NCBI RefSeq assembly: GCF_002886255.1
Contig: NZ_NJAU01000003.1
Coordinates: 62,001 to 126,000, forward strand
Origin: Alteribacillus bidgolensis
GTDB lineage: Bacteria; Bacillota; Bacilli; Bacillales; Marinococcaceae
Direction of reading: 5' to 3'
Length of the DNA stretch: 64,000 bases
A program made the translations under genes and the position numbers. This document shows positions 28,664 to 37,693 of the stretch, in pieces; position 1 is the first letter of the stretch; the number at the start of each line of letters is the position of its first letter. The notes beneath the pieces are model-generated. The model was not told where the DNA came from. It saw only the letters and a program-made list of their open reading frames with translations, and did no database searches.

Positions 28664-29287
28664 ATGGATGAAGTAATAAGAGGAGCACTAATTGCGGGTA
28701 GTCTTATTGTAGCTATTGGTGCTCAAAATGCCTTTGTACTTAAACAAGGCTTGCTGAAAAATAATATTTTTTGGGTGTCATTAACTTGTTTTCTATGTGA
28801 TCTAATACTAATGATTATCGGTGTATTAGGAATCGGAACAATTATCAGTAGCAGTACTTTTGCAACGGTTACTCTTGCGATTGCTGGAGGTCTTTTTTTA
28901 GCTTTTTATGGCGTGAAATCATTTCGAAGTGCGTGGCTTCTCTCTAATTCGATGAATATTAACAATGATGTGGGAACGTCCCCTAAAATTCACAAAACTA
29001 TTTTACTCACATTGGCTATTACTCTGCTTAATCCACATGTTTATTTAGATACGGTTGTTATCATAGGTGGAGTTGCTGGAACACTAACGTGGAATGAAAA
29101 AATACAATTTTTAATTGGAGCTCTTATCGCTTCATTTATATGGTTTTTTGGACTCGGATATGGTGCAAGATGGCTTATTCCTCTTTTTAAAAAACCTGTA
29201 GCTTGGAGGATACTGGATTTTGGCATTGGGTGTGTGATGATCTGGCTTTCCTATCAACTAATTCAGTTCGCTTTGGTAAGTACGTAA
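28664..29287 (+). CDS. LysE/ArgO-family amino-acid exporter
   Basis: A 207-residue membrane protein with six predicted segments and the family motif AIGAQNAFVLKQGLLKNN near the N-terminus. TLLNPHVYLDTVVIIGG is the second conserved motif. LysE/ArgO proteins export basic amino acids and analogues. It ends the operon with the dioxygenase and ACT protein and is followed by a terminator at 29,433, so a hydroxylated or excess amino acid is the likely cargo. Confidence 0.9.
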   Translation: MDEVIRGALIAGSLIVAIGAQNAFVLKQGLLKNNIFWVSLTCFLCDLILMIIGVLGIGTIISSSTFATVTLAIAGGLFLAFYGVKSFRSAWLLSNSMNINNDVGTSPKIHKTILLTLAITLLNPHVYLDTVVIIGGVAGTLTWNEKIQFLIGALIASFIWFFGLGYGARWLIPLFKKPVAWRILDFGIGCVMIWLSYQLIQFALVST

Positions 29288-29432
29288 CAGATTCCATAAT
29301 TGCATACTTGTAGATTACCATATTGATGTATCCATTTGAACTCACTTATGTTCCGTCTTGATCTATACATAGTCTCAAATTAAGTGAAAAGCGGTAACGC
29401 TAATTGTATAAAAACATACTAACATTAGTAGT

Positions 29433-29465
29433 ACAGACCAAGACATTGGTTTGTGCTTTTTTTCG
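29433..29465 (+). terminator. Intrinsic terminator of the dioxygenase-exporter operon
   Basis: ACAGACCAA/TTGGTTTGT stem with one wobble pair, followed by GCTTTTTTTCG. Confidence 0.7.
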
Positions 29466-29497
29466 ATTTTTACAATTCATAAAATAAAAACACCCCA

Positions 29498-29720
29498 AAA
29501 AATGAACCGCCCCCCAAAAGTTAGACCAACAAATCTAACTTTTGGGGGTGTTTTTATGGCTAAATATGATGAGGAGTTTAAGCTGGCCATTGTCAAAGCC
29601 TATTTAATTGGAGAAGGAGGATATAGATCACTCGCGAGAGAATGGGGATTACCCGATCCAAAGCCTTTAAAAAAACTGGGTTCGCATAAGCTCTACTTAA
29701 TAGATGTTGTAGATGGATAG
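29498..29720 (+). mobile_element. IS3-family element, left end and truncated orfA
   Basis: TGAACCGCCCCCCAAAAGTT at about 29,500 is the type of terminal inverted repeat found in the IS150 group of IS3. It folds with AACTTTTGGGGG at 29,536. The orfA start MAKYDEEFKLAIVKAYLIGE matches the HTH of IS3 transposases and is cut at about 29,660. A fragment of an IS3 orfB end lies at 32,536-32,636, but the two need not belong to the same element. Confidence 0.75.
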
Positions 29721-29937
29721 GTCTGAGATTCACCTCTAAACCAAAGCTGATGCTCTCTTATTTACATTCCAAACGGATGGTCTTTCATTATTCAAAAATT
29801 CTCTATGCTTGTCTGCTATTTTTTTATCTCAGTAAACGCTGCTTCTGGATTCAATGCTTTCTCCTCTCTCTTAAATTACTATCTCAACAAATCATTAAAC
29901 ATCTTCTGTTATAAGTAATCCTGCTTTAATTCCCACC
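29721..29937. other. Gap between IS remnant and MerR pseudogene
   Basis: No gene or signal recognised. Confidence 0.3.
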
Positions 29938-30250
29938 ATGTCTTGGATAGTGTTTAATAAGATTTTTGATTCAAAAGATTTAACTGAATTAACTGATATA
30001 CCAAAGGACCGTAATAAAAATCATTTCACAATTGGAGAGGTGGCTAAAGAAGCGAACGCCTCTGCTTCATCGATTCGGCATTGGGAAAAGGAAGGGTAAT
30101 AAAGTCTAAACGTCACAAAGAGAGTGGATTTTGTATATATAAACTATTTGATATTAGAAGAGTGCTTATTATTCGAACTGTTCAAAGAGTCGTTTACTCC
30201 TTGGGTATTGTTCGTGAGTTATTATTATATATCGATAAAAATAACGATTG
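29938..30250 (+). pseudogene. MerR-family regulator, frameshifted
   Basis: The segment HFTIGEVAKEANASASSIRH followed by WEKEG is the MerR helix-turn-helix. A stop follows at once, and the frame continues one base off as IKSKRHKESGFCIYKLFDIR, then VLIIRTVQRVVYSLGIVREL. The downstream effector part is lost. The true start is uncertain. Target unknown. Confidence 0.75.
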
Positions 30251-30293
30251 CTTCTTTATTTCTTGTATACTTTTCCACTTTGAATATATATTA

Positions 30294-30428
30294 TTAGATA
30301 ATATACATAAAAGCTAATGCCCAGAAATACAATGACAAATGCAATTTGTTTAACCGACGAATTCTTTTCTCTATTCCAACCTTCTTTTCCAAGTATTCGA
30401 TATATAAGCAAATAAAAATATTAGCCAT
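30294..30428 (-). CDS. Possible small membrane-associated protein
   Basis: A 44-codon frame with AAGGGG 6 bases before ATG 30,428. A basic amphipathic middle (EKKVGIEKRIRRLNKLH) is followed by a hydrophobic tail (LSLYFWALAFMYII). No family is known to me. It may be a remnant. Confidence 0.35.
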   Translation of the reverse strand: MANIFICLYIEYLEKKVGIEKRIRRLNKLHLSLYFWALAFMYII

Positions 30429-31550
30429 TTATTTTCCCCTTAAGCAAATTTAATCTAATTAGTAAATGAAACTATGGAGCGTGAGGAACTGTCCCAAGGT
30501 TCCCCTTATTATAAACTTAACATGAACAGAACGAACGATCATACCCACCCCTCCACGTAGAAAACCTTGGCCCCGATAGAAAGAAAGTCTCAACTAGCAC
30601 AAGCTCTTTTCCATGCATGTTGCTTTATAGGGATAGGAGTGCTTTAAATGGGCTTCTTCGATTTAAAGATATAGAAAGTAACCTCTCAAAAATTATTTGC
30701 CATGACTTTTTAAAAAGACACAACGATAAGTGCTAAGATGGAACTTTCTTATGAAAGCAGATAATAATTTGAATTTTTGTCAACCACAAGTTATTGCTTT
30801 TGAATCTATGAAACAAGCTAAGCAGTTCCAAAAGGGATTTTGGTGTACGTCTTTTTAAGTAAACTACTTATAAGACAAATTAATCAAACGTTTGATTAAC
30901 TTTTATATATTAGAATCCATATGGTCTCAAATATGATTAATGGCAAGGAACTCTTGAGGAAATCTATTATTCAAGCTATTTTATTTATCTTTTTAAAAAA
31001 CAGACGATCATTTTAAACGTCCCTATGGATAAATGTATTTAATCCATCCCTTTTATTAATTATTAATCTAAGAACTTGGCTCTCTTGACTTTAAGGGCTG
31101 CATGTTCACTATATTTTCTTTTTTTCAAAGTATAACGTTCTTTTGTCTGTATGGCTTCATGGCTAATCTTACATTACCGAATTATATTTGTTTCCCACAA
31201 TAAAAACACAATTGTTTACGCTAGCATTTTTATTTTCGTTTGAACTTATGACTATGTTTCCACTTTTAACTCTTTTATGAAATATAACTATAAAGGCTTC
31301 TATGATTAAAGATGAAAGTACAAACACTTCCCAATCGTTTGTAAAAACGTAAGTATTTTCACAAACATAATGTGAATTTCATGCAATGACTATAAAATAG
31401 AGCGCCATCCATTCCAGATGTACGCCCGATAATATCCTAGAAATATAAATTTGTTATAAGTAAGGTGTTAAATGTGTTTTCTCATTTACACTTATGGAAA
31501 AAACGAATAGCAGAACGGGGCAAACGAAAGCTGTATTCAGCAACACAAAG
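30429..31550. other. Long non-coding, decayed stretch
   Basis: No intact gene in 1.1 kb. On the minus strand around 31,080-31,210 there are short protein-like pieces (CFYCGK, then EAIQTKERYTLKKRKYSEHA, KVKRAKF) that may be a worn zinc-ribbon protein. A palindrome lies at 30,880. Confidence 0.35.
30880..30899. promoter_or_regulatory. Palindromic operator-like site, copy 2
   Basis: Perfect 20-bp palindrome TTAATCAAACGTTTGATTAA, with the same flanks (TAAGACAAA before, CTTTT after) as the site at 14,323. The gene it once controlled is not evident. Confidence 0.45.
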
Positions 31551-31805
31551 TTAATTAGAATGGTAAAGTGTCTTATTCAACAGTTTTTCTATCATTAAAA
31601 AGATAAAATAGAAAAAGACAAAATTAAATGTAAGTCCCAATAGGTTAACATTAAAACCGAAAGTACTATTATACTGAATCCACTCAGCAGGAAATCCTAA
31701 ATACACCCATGGAGACACATCATCATTCCTCGTAACAGATGTTCCAACAATAATGCTTATAAGACTAAGCAAACATATAATTTTTTTATTTTCCAATACC
31801 TTCAT
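31551..31805 (-). CDS. Small membrane protein, unknown function
   Basis: The start is placed at ATG 31,805 because AGAGAGGTG lies upstream; an earlier ATG at 31,814 overlaps it. The product is 84 residues. It has an N-terminal helix (ICLLSLISIIVGTSV), a short extracytoplasmic loop with aromatic residues (VSPWVYLGFPAEWIQY) and a second helix (LTFNFVFFYFIFLMIEKLL). It resembles in layout small two-helix Bacillus proteins of unknown role. It stands alone. Confidence 0.6.
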   Translation of the reverse strand: MKVLENKKIICLLSLISIIVGTSVTRNDDVSPWVYLGFPAEWIQYNSTFGFNVNLLGLTFNFVFFYFIFLMIEKLLNKTLYHSN

Positions 31806-31985
31806 AAGATTCACCTCTCTTAAATTTTACCAAATAATTACTGCGTTTATAATAAATATTGATCAAGATGAGCAGTTTCTCGATTAATTCAAAATAGCAA
31901 TCCGGAAGAAGTCTCTTGAAAAGTCATATGTTAGAGTAGAATACGAGAGTAGTTTAAATCCAAAGGAAAGAAGTTGATTTAGTAT

Positions 31986-32408
31986 ATGAACAACCTTACA
32001 AAAATTAAAATATTAAAGCCAGCTTATGAAGTATTTGAAGCCTTCGTAAACCCTTCAAAAATCGGGAATTTTTGGTTCTCATCGAGTTCTGAAAGATGGG
32101 AACAAGGAAAGACGGTTACATTGAGATATGATGAATACGATGCTCAAGGAGATATAGAAATAATAGAAGTCGAGATAAATAAGAAAATTGTGTTCCAGTG
32201 GGGCGAAGGACATATTGTTACAATTACGCTAAATGAGGTGGATAACTCGAGTACAATTACTGAAGTTAACGAAGAAGGTTTTAAAGAAAATGATGAGGAG
32301 TTAATAAGTCAATTGATAGATAATAAAGAGGGTTGGGTTTATATGTTGACTTGTTTAAAGGGTTATTTGGAATATGGTGTTAATTTGAGAGCAGCGTTAG
32401 TTAAATGA
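31986..32408 (+). CDS. SRPBCC/AHSA1-like ligand-binding protein
   Basis: A 140-residue START/Bet v1-like protein (PAYEVFEAFVNPSKIGNFWF at the start; GWVYMLTCLKGYLEYGVNLR as the C-terminal long helix). The AHSA1 branch is cytosolic; some members are Hsp90 co-chaperone-like and others bind small hydrophobic ligands. The start ATG has AAAGGAAG upstream at rather long spacing. It is a single gene between decayed DNA and the iteron-like repeat at 32,450; the ligand is unknown. Confidence 0.85.
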   Translation: MNNLTKIKILKPAYEVFEAFVNPSKIGNFWFSSSSERWEQGKTVTLRYDEYDAQGDIEIIEVEINKKIVFQWGEGHIVTITLNEVDNSSTITEVNEEGFKENDEELISQLIDNKEGWVYMLTCLKGYLEYGVNLRAALVK

Positions 32409-32449
32409 TTTTATAAACCTGCAATTTCCTGACACTACCCCTTATTGTG

Positions 32450-32535
32450 GATTTAAAACAAAGTTTGATAATTTATAAAAAAGTCTGACCGTTTATAAAA
32501 AAGATTGATAATTTGTAATTTATCAAGACCTAAAT
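32450..32535 (+). repeat. Iteron-like repeat element, copy 3 (no hairpin)
   Basis: GATTTAAAACA is followed by AAAGTTTGATAATTTATAAA, AAAGTCTGACCGTTTATAAA and AAAGATTGATAATTTG: three tandem 20-bp units. It ends with TTATCAAGACCTAAAT, the string at which ardC is cut (4435-4450). Confidence 0.6.
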
Positions 32536-32636
32536 CGTAAAAAGTGGATGGGTTACACTTGGTTGGACAGATTCGTTAAGGTAAGAAAAATTTAGGCTAC
32601 CTTTCTCCAATAGAATATAGTCGAAAGGTAGCCTAA
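32536..32636 (+). mobile_element. IS3-type orfB 3' end remnant
   Basis: The only open frame reads WMGYTWLDRFVKVRK, then NLGYLSPIEYSRKVA and a stop. The LSPIEYR-type ending is the normal C-terminus of IS3-family OrfB. About 30 residues remain. Confidence 0.55.
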
Positions 32637-32904
32637 GAGGGTGCTTTTATCTTTGTCTCATTTAGCTATGCATGTTTAATGGTTGGTGTTCCAGCATATT
32701 AGTATACGTTAAATCTCCTCTTGATCTCTAGGATACAAAAACTAACATAATTTATTCTAAAGTAACTCACAAAATTTGGAGATATAATTTAAGATACCGA
32801 GTTTAGACCAGAAAGATCTCTTATAAGAATAAAAACAAACTTTCAGCACTTCCAAAACTACAGCAAAATTAACTCTATTCTAATAATTTTAGAGGTCTAA
32901 CATA

Positions 32905-34521
32905 TTAATAAACGGCTATATTATGTGCTATCAAGATGACTACAATCCCTGTAGCAAGCGCTATATAAGGCCAAATACCGGCTTTTTTCTCCTTAGAATC
33001 CTCAACTCCATCGTGGATTCCTTCCGCGAATTCCCCTTTGTCAATAAAGTAATGTCTATAAACAAAAAATGGGATCACTAACGCTGCACTAAATAGGCCT
33101 GCCCAAAGAGTACCTTTCCCCCAAATATCAGCACCCATTCCTAAGAGAGCCATATTCAGAAAAGCGAATCCTACATTTGTTACTAAAAGCCAGTTTGGTA
33201 CTTTGAATGGTCGGGACCAATTTGCACGATCGATTCTGTGAATCCATCCAGCATTAAGATTAAGAAAATTGAATAATAGATAGTTTACGTTTGATATCGC
33301 AAGAACAAATGTATAGTCTGACAATGAGAGCAAAAAAACATTCAATACTAAACCTACCCACATAGCTGTTGAAGGTGCCCCGTTTTTATTAACACCAGAG
33401 AAAGATTTAGGGAAAAATCCATCTACAGACGCCTGATATAACGTACGAGACGCCCCAGCCAACGAGGTCATGACAGCCATTATTAGAGCTAGGATTAACA
33501 GCAGAATAATAATAGTACCTATAATTATTCCGCCTCCTACCATATCAGCCATGGCACTCCCAACTCCTTCACCACTAACTACCCCAGGATTTAGCAATCC
33601 TTCAAGCCCAAGTGCATTTTGAAAGGAGAATGGAACAAGTGTAAACATTACGATACACAATATACCTGCAGAAATGATTGCTTTAAATGTGTCTTTTTTA
33701 GGGTCTTTAAATTCACCTGTGTAACAAATTGCAGTTTCAAAGGCATAAGTAGACCAAGCTGCTAAAAACATCCCTCCAAACAATAACGTCCATCCAGCCA
33801 TGTCCCAGGACCCCGATAGTGGAGCGAATGGTAAGAGGTTATCAAATTGAATACCTCCAGTAAACAGTGGAATAATTCCGACTAATATTAAAGGTAAAAG
33901 TGCGATAATAGCTAATATATTCTGAAAACGCGCCGCCTTGAGTGCTCCTAAATTCTGTATAAAATTAATAACAAAAAGTAGCACAACAGCAAGAATAAAA
34001 ACACCATTTAAACGCATAGTTAAACCTGGTCTAACCCATTCCAAATTTAATAGTGTAAGTTCCCATGCAGTAAAGGCTGTTCCAGCAAAAAAGCTATTGA
34101 AAACATATGCTGCAGCTAGGGATGTTCCTAAAGCCAATACAGGCGTCCAAGCTAGCCAGTTACACCACATTGACATTGCGGCAGCTAATTTAGAATATTT
34201 TATCCATGCCATTGATCCATATACCGAAGCTCCGCCGGCTTTATTAGGATATAAACCAGCAATTTCAGCATATGTAAAAGCCTGAAGAAATCCTATTGAT
34301 ATAGATACTGCCCAAACTAACCATGAAATATTTCCAACAGTGGCTGCAATAGCTCCAATTGAAAACAATACTAAAGCTGGTACACCACTTGAAAACCAAA
34401 AAGCATCCTTCCAAGTTAGATCCCTTTTTAATTCAGCTTGAGAATCAGTTGAACTTTGAATTTCTTGACCGGATTTTTGCAAGACTTCAGCAGAACTTGA
34501 TTTATCAACACTCATAAACAA
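32905..34521 (-). CDS. APC-superfamily amine/amino-acid permease
   Basis: A 538-residue permease with about 12 membrane segments. A hydrophilic N-terminal arm (about 35 residues) precedes the first segment (WFSSGVPALVLFSIGAIAAT), and the APC-type helix-1 break is there. The region AEIAGLYPNKAGGASVYGSM matches the APC loop after helix 2. It follows the N-demethylase genes on the same strand, after a 366-bp gap with a hairpin at 34,794, so it has its own promoter or is read by partial readthrough. It probably imports the amine for the demethylase. Confidence 0.88.
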   Translation of the reverse strand: MFMSVDKSSSAEVLQKSGQEIQSSTDSQAELKRDLTWKDAFWFSSGVPALVLFSIGAIAATVGNISWLVWAVSISIGFLQAFTYAEIAGLYPNKAGGASVYGSMAWIKYSKLAAAMSMWCNWLAWTPVLALGTSLAAAYVFNSFFAGTAFTAWELTLLNLEWVRPGLTMRLNGVFILAVVLLFVINFIQNLGALKAARFQNILAIIALLPLILVGIIPLFTGGIQFDNLLPFAPLSGSWDMAGWTLLFGGMFLAAWSTYAFETAICYTGEFKDPKKDTFKAIISAGILCIVMFTLVPFSFQNALGLEGLLNPGVVSGEGVGSAMADMVGGGIIIGTIIILLLILALIMAVMTSLAGASRTLYQASVDGFFPKSFSGVNKNGAPSTAMWVGLVLNVFLLSLSDYTFVLAISNVNYLLFNFLNLNAGWIHRIDRANWSRPFKVPNWLLVTNVGFAFLNMALLGMGADIWGKGTLWAGLFSAALVIPFFVYRHYFIDKGEFAEGIHDGVEDSKEKKAGIWPYIALATGIVVILIAHNIAVY

Positions 34522-34793
34522 ATTACCTCCATCATATATTTTTTGAAACTCGTTATCTAAGACAGAAATCCGTGAATTCCTATTAAGATTTTTAGTTGAT
34601 AAACGTAATTACAAACCTATAGATGTAATAAATTCTATTACTTTCAGATTTTTCCGAATGATGGGAAAATTGAAAAAATAAAAATGATTTATAAGGAAAA
34701 ATAATTAAAAAGATCCATGATATAAATTTAAAACAGAGACCCACCTTACTGGGAGATCATCTTCATTCTCCACTTTAAATAAATAGGATATTA

Positions 34794-34826
34794 AACAATG
34801 GGAAAATTTCAAATTTTCCCATTGTT
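34794..34826 (-). terminator. Hairpin between reductase and permease genes
   Basis: A 16-bp perfect stem (AACAATGGGAAAATTT and complement) with a 1-base centre. On the plus strand it is followed by TTTT; on the minus strand only by TAAT. It may trim the upstream transcript, or act as an operator. Confidence 0.6.
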
Positions 34827-34887
34827 TTTTGGCAAGAACATTTTTAATATCTAATAAGAGAACTTAAGGTTTATATTTTAAGTATGT

Positions 34888-35838
34888 TTATAAGTTTAGA
34901 ACTAAACAATCATTCTTTGCTCTAGAAACACATGTTAAAATATCTTTTGTTTCTTTCCTTTCTTCCTCTGTAAAAAATACATCCCTATGATCGATGTCAC
35001 CTTCTAATACCTCAACTGCACAACTTCCACATCCACCCATTTTACAAGAATAAGGAGCTTCAATATTATTCTTTAACAATACATCTAACAAACTTTCCTC
35101 TTCAGGAACTTGAAGCACTTTATTGCTGTTTTGTAACTTTACTTCAAAAGGGTACACGGGACCAAAATCTGGAGGTGTAAAAAGCTCAAAATGAATGTTT
35201 TTTTCAGGATATCCATATGATTTTGCTGCTTCAGCATACTCTTTTACCATTGTTTCAGGACCACAAAAATAGACATGAGTACCTATTGGTTGGTTGTCCA
35301 TTAAGTCGGTTGTCATTCTTTTCCCTGTCCTGGAAAAGTAAAAATGGGTTTCTGCAGAATAAGTAGAAGAAAGAAATGAATAAAAAGCACATAATTCCTG
35401 TGATGGAGCAGCATAATGTAATTCAAATGATTTATTCTTCTTTTTTAATTCCGATGCCATTGCAAGAAAAGGAGTAATTCCAATACCAGCAGCGATAAAG
35501 ACATGGTGTTTCGCACTGAAACTAAGAGGAAAGTGATTTTTAGGATAACTTATCTCAAGTTGATCCCCCTCTTTTATACGGTCATGCCAAAAGATGGAAC
35601 CGCCCTTTGATTCATCACTTCGACGGATGCCAATTTCATAGTAGTCCGTTTCGTCAGGATCATTTGTTAATGAGTAGTTGCGTTCGATTATTTCTTGACC
35701 GTTTTGGATAGAAGTAGTGACATGTGCTCCGCCACTAGATCGAGGTAATTTTGAACCATCAACTGGTGCTAATTTAAAACTCTTTACTTGCGGGGATTGC
35801 TTTTTTACTTCTTCTACAACAACTCCAACGGTAGCCAT
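34888..35838 (-). CDS. Ferredoxin-NAD(P)H reductase-type electron-transfer protein (DmmB/VanB-like)
   Basis: A 316-residue reductase of the phthalate-dioxygenase-reductase type. The FMN/FAD-binding barrel has RNYSLTNDP. The NAD(P) domain has IAAGIGITPFLAMA and the YFCGPETM motif. The C-terminal plant-type [2Fe-2S] domain reads PYSCKMGGCGSCAVEVLEGD with a later Cys in DILTCVSRA, giving four Cys ligands. It supplies electrons from NAD(P)H to an oxygenase. Its place between the DmmA-like and permease genes makes the haem N-demethylase the likely acceptor. Confidence 0.9.
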   Translation of the reverse strand: MATVGVVVEEVKKQSPQVKSFKLAPVDGSKLPRSSGGAHVTTSIQNGQEIIERNYSLTNDPDETDYYEIGIRRSDESKGGSIFWHDRIKEGDQLEISYPKNHFPLSFSAKHHVFIAAGIGITPFLAMASELKKKNKSFELHYAAPSQELCAFYSFLSSTYSAETHFYFSRTGKRMTTDLMDNQPIGTHVYFCGPETMVKEYAEAAKSYGYPEKNIHFELFTPPDFGPVYPFEVKLQNSNKVLQVPEEESLLDVLLKNNIEAPYSCKMGGCGSCAVEVLEGDIDHRDVFFTEEERKETKDILTCVSRAKNDCLVLNL

Positions 35839-35873
35839 TTCAGTTCTTCACCCCCCATATATTTATATACTTA

Positions 35874-36701
35874 TCAAACATCAATATAGCCAAGGTATGC
35901 ATTTAATCTTCTTGAAAAGTGATCAGATACATCAAGTATTGTGTTGCAATTTTCACACTCTATTGTCTGAGTACTGTGTTTTTTATTATAAGAGTAACAC
36001 TTTACACAATATATTTTTTCCTGTTTTTGTCCGAACCCTCTGTACTGTATTTCCTCATCAGAGAAACCTGCTTCATAAGCTTTTTGTTTTAAACTATCTA
36101 GCATGGAGAAGGATCCAGAAATAAAGATATTTGTCCCAATTTTTTGTTTTTCAAAAATGGACTGAACTTTCTTATCATAAGATGATGACGGTAAAATGGC
36201 AGCATTATTATAAGGTATTTCTTGAAGATAATTTCGTAAAGCCATATAATTGAATATGGATTCTTGTTGACTATTTATCTTCAAGAAAAATTGGGTTTCT
36301 ATCTTGTTTATGGAAAGGGAATGAACAATAGCTAAACTTTCAATTAGAGCTAACTTATCAATTAATAGTAACACTTTCTTACAATTAGAATGAAGTTTAA
36401 AAAATGAATAATCTTGTGCTTGTAATTCAAAGGTCTGGTTTCTGAGAGACCTTACTAAATCCAAACGCTTTTGTTCTTGATAATCTGCGGTATTGATTAA
36501 AAGAAGGTACCTACCCTCTTCTTTATTCAATTCAACTAAATTAATTGGAAGCTCGAAACGAGTATTATTAATTGTAATTTCATTCGAACGACTAATTGTA
36601 TAAGGAATCGAACCATTTACGAGTTTAACTTCCCCTACATACCCTTTATTAAATGACAACTCCTCACGAGTAAGAAAAAATTTAATTGAGTACACCCCCA
36701 A
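35874..36701 (-). CDS. DmmA-like subunit of dimethylamine monooxygenase, zinc-ribbon C-terminus
   Basis: A 275-residue protein. The N-terminal two thirds fold like a reductase-type alpha/beta unit without clear catalytic motifs. The C-terminal end has a zinc-ribbon pattern, CVKCYSYNKKHSTQTIEC followed by ENC, then SDHFSRRLNAYLGYIDV, which recalls the DmmA-like C-terminal domain. Dimethylamine monooxygenase (dmmDABC) comprises this kind of subunit, a DUF3445 haem protein and a reductase; all three lie together here. The starts and ends are 26-36 bp from the neighbours, consistent with one operon. Confidence 0.8.
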   Translation of the reverse strand: MGVYSIKFFLTREELSFNKGYVGEVKLVNGSIPYTISRSNEITINNTRFELPINLVELNKEEGRYLLLINTADYQEQKRLDLVRSLRNQTFELQAQDYSFFKLHSNCKKVLLLIDKLALIESLAIVHSLSINKIETQFFLKINSQQESIFNYMALRNYLQEIPYNNAAILPSSSYDKKVQSIFEKQKIGTNIFISGSFSMLDSLKQKAYEAGFSDEEIQYRGFGQKQEKIYCVKCYSYNKKHSTQTIECENCNTILDVSDHFSRRLNAYLGYIDV

Positions 36702-36727
36702 CCCCTTATTTTTAAAACTACTATCTA

Positions 36728-37693
36728 TTACTTCTTTTCTAAATATTCTACTACTCTGTCTTTAAAAGAAATAAAACCTTTATAATCTGCTAGATCATCT
36801 GGTAGGTCAGTCAATACGTTATAAAATTGTTTTTTCCATTGTTGATTTTTGCAATATTCGTTAAGAGGAATAAGGTGTGTATGAATTCCAAACAAAACAC
36901 CATTGCTACGTGGAAGACGAAACAACCTTTGGTCTTCTACTCGTAAATGGACTAAATCTCCAGCATTATCGGAAGTAACCTTGTCTTTTTTTGGTCCCCA
37001 TGTATCAAAGGTTTCCGGTGATGTGTCCAGGATTGGTTCGACTGTTAATGTCCAGTTATATCGAGTCCACGGTTTTCCTGCTTCTATTCGTAAGATAAAG
37101 CTTCGAACTTTCTCAGCTAATCCACTACCGGAGAAGGCATATGGTACAGGACTATGAATTTCCAAGAATGACATCCCAAGGTCAAAGTTAAGCGACCAGT
37201 TAGCCGGGAATACTAGTTGTCCAGCGTCCATATATAGTTCTCCGTCCCTTTGCCCAAGATAGATTAAATCTTCTTGAACATGTCTTCCTATAAAATCTAA
37301 TGGTTCATATGGTAAGGTTGAAGAATCACCAAAAGTAAATGACTGTTCTTCTTCAAGTAAATGATTCTGGAATGTCCAGTGATTTTCGTTTTTAATTAAA
37401 CTAAAATAATCTGGGTACTCTGATACCATTTCCTGCATAATCATCTCTAGTATTTCCCATTGCGCTTCGACAGAATGTTCAAAAGATTGAAAACATTGTT
37501 CTTTTCTAGACTCTAAAAGTTGTCTTTTTAAGGCAACTTCTTCAAAATATTCTGGTGTAATAGTTAGTACTACAGGTGGATCAAGTAGTTTCGAATTATT
37601 GGAATACCGATAGGAATCTCCTTTAAACGGATTTGGAAATCGATCGAGTATAGGAGTGTTCGGAATTTTTCCTCTTTGTATAGTTCTCGTCAT
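36728..37693 (-). CDS. Haem-dependent oxidative N-demethylase (DUF3445), catalytic subunit
   Basis: A 321-residue protein of the haem-dependent N-demethylase family. Family traits are visible: RHVQEDLIYL, then VFPANWSLNFDLGMSF with the IHSPVPYAF motif, and RYNWTLTVEP. The family oxidises methylated amines to the lower amine and formaldehyde using O2 and NAD(P)H, with dimethylamine as the best known substrate. It heads the operon; the reductase and DmmA-like subunits follow. An inverted repeat at 37,747 is upstream. The exact methylamine substrate is not readable from sequence. Confidence 0.87.
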   Translation of the reverse strand: MTRTIQRGKIPNTPILDRFPNPFKGDSYRYSNNSKLLDPPVVLTITPEYFEEVALKRQLLESRKEQCFQSFEHSVEAQWEILEMIMQEMVSEYPDYFSLIKNENHWTFQNHLLEEEQSFTFGDSSTLPYEPLDFIGRHVQEDLIYLGQRDGELYMDAGQLVFPANWSLNFDLGMSFLEIHSPVPYAFSGSGLAEKVRSFILRIEAGKPWTRYNWTLTVEPILDTSPETFDTWGPKKDKVTSDNAGDLVHLRVEDQRLFRLPRSNGVLFGIHTHLIPLNEYCKNQQWKKQFYNVLTDLPDDLADYKGFISFKDRVVEYLEKK

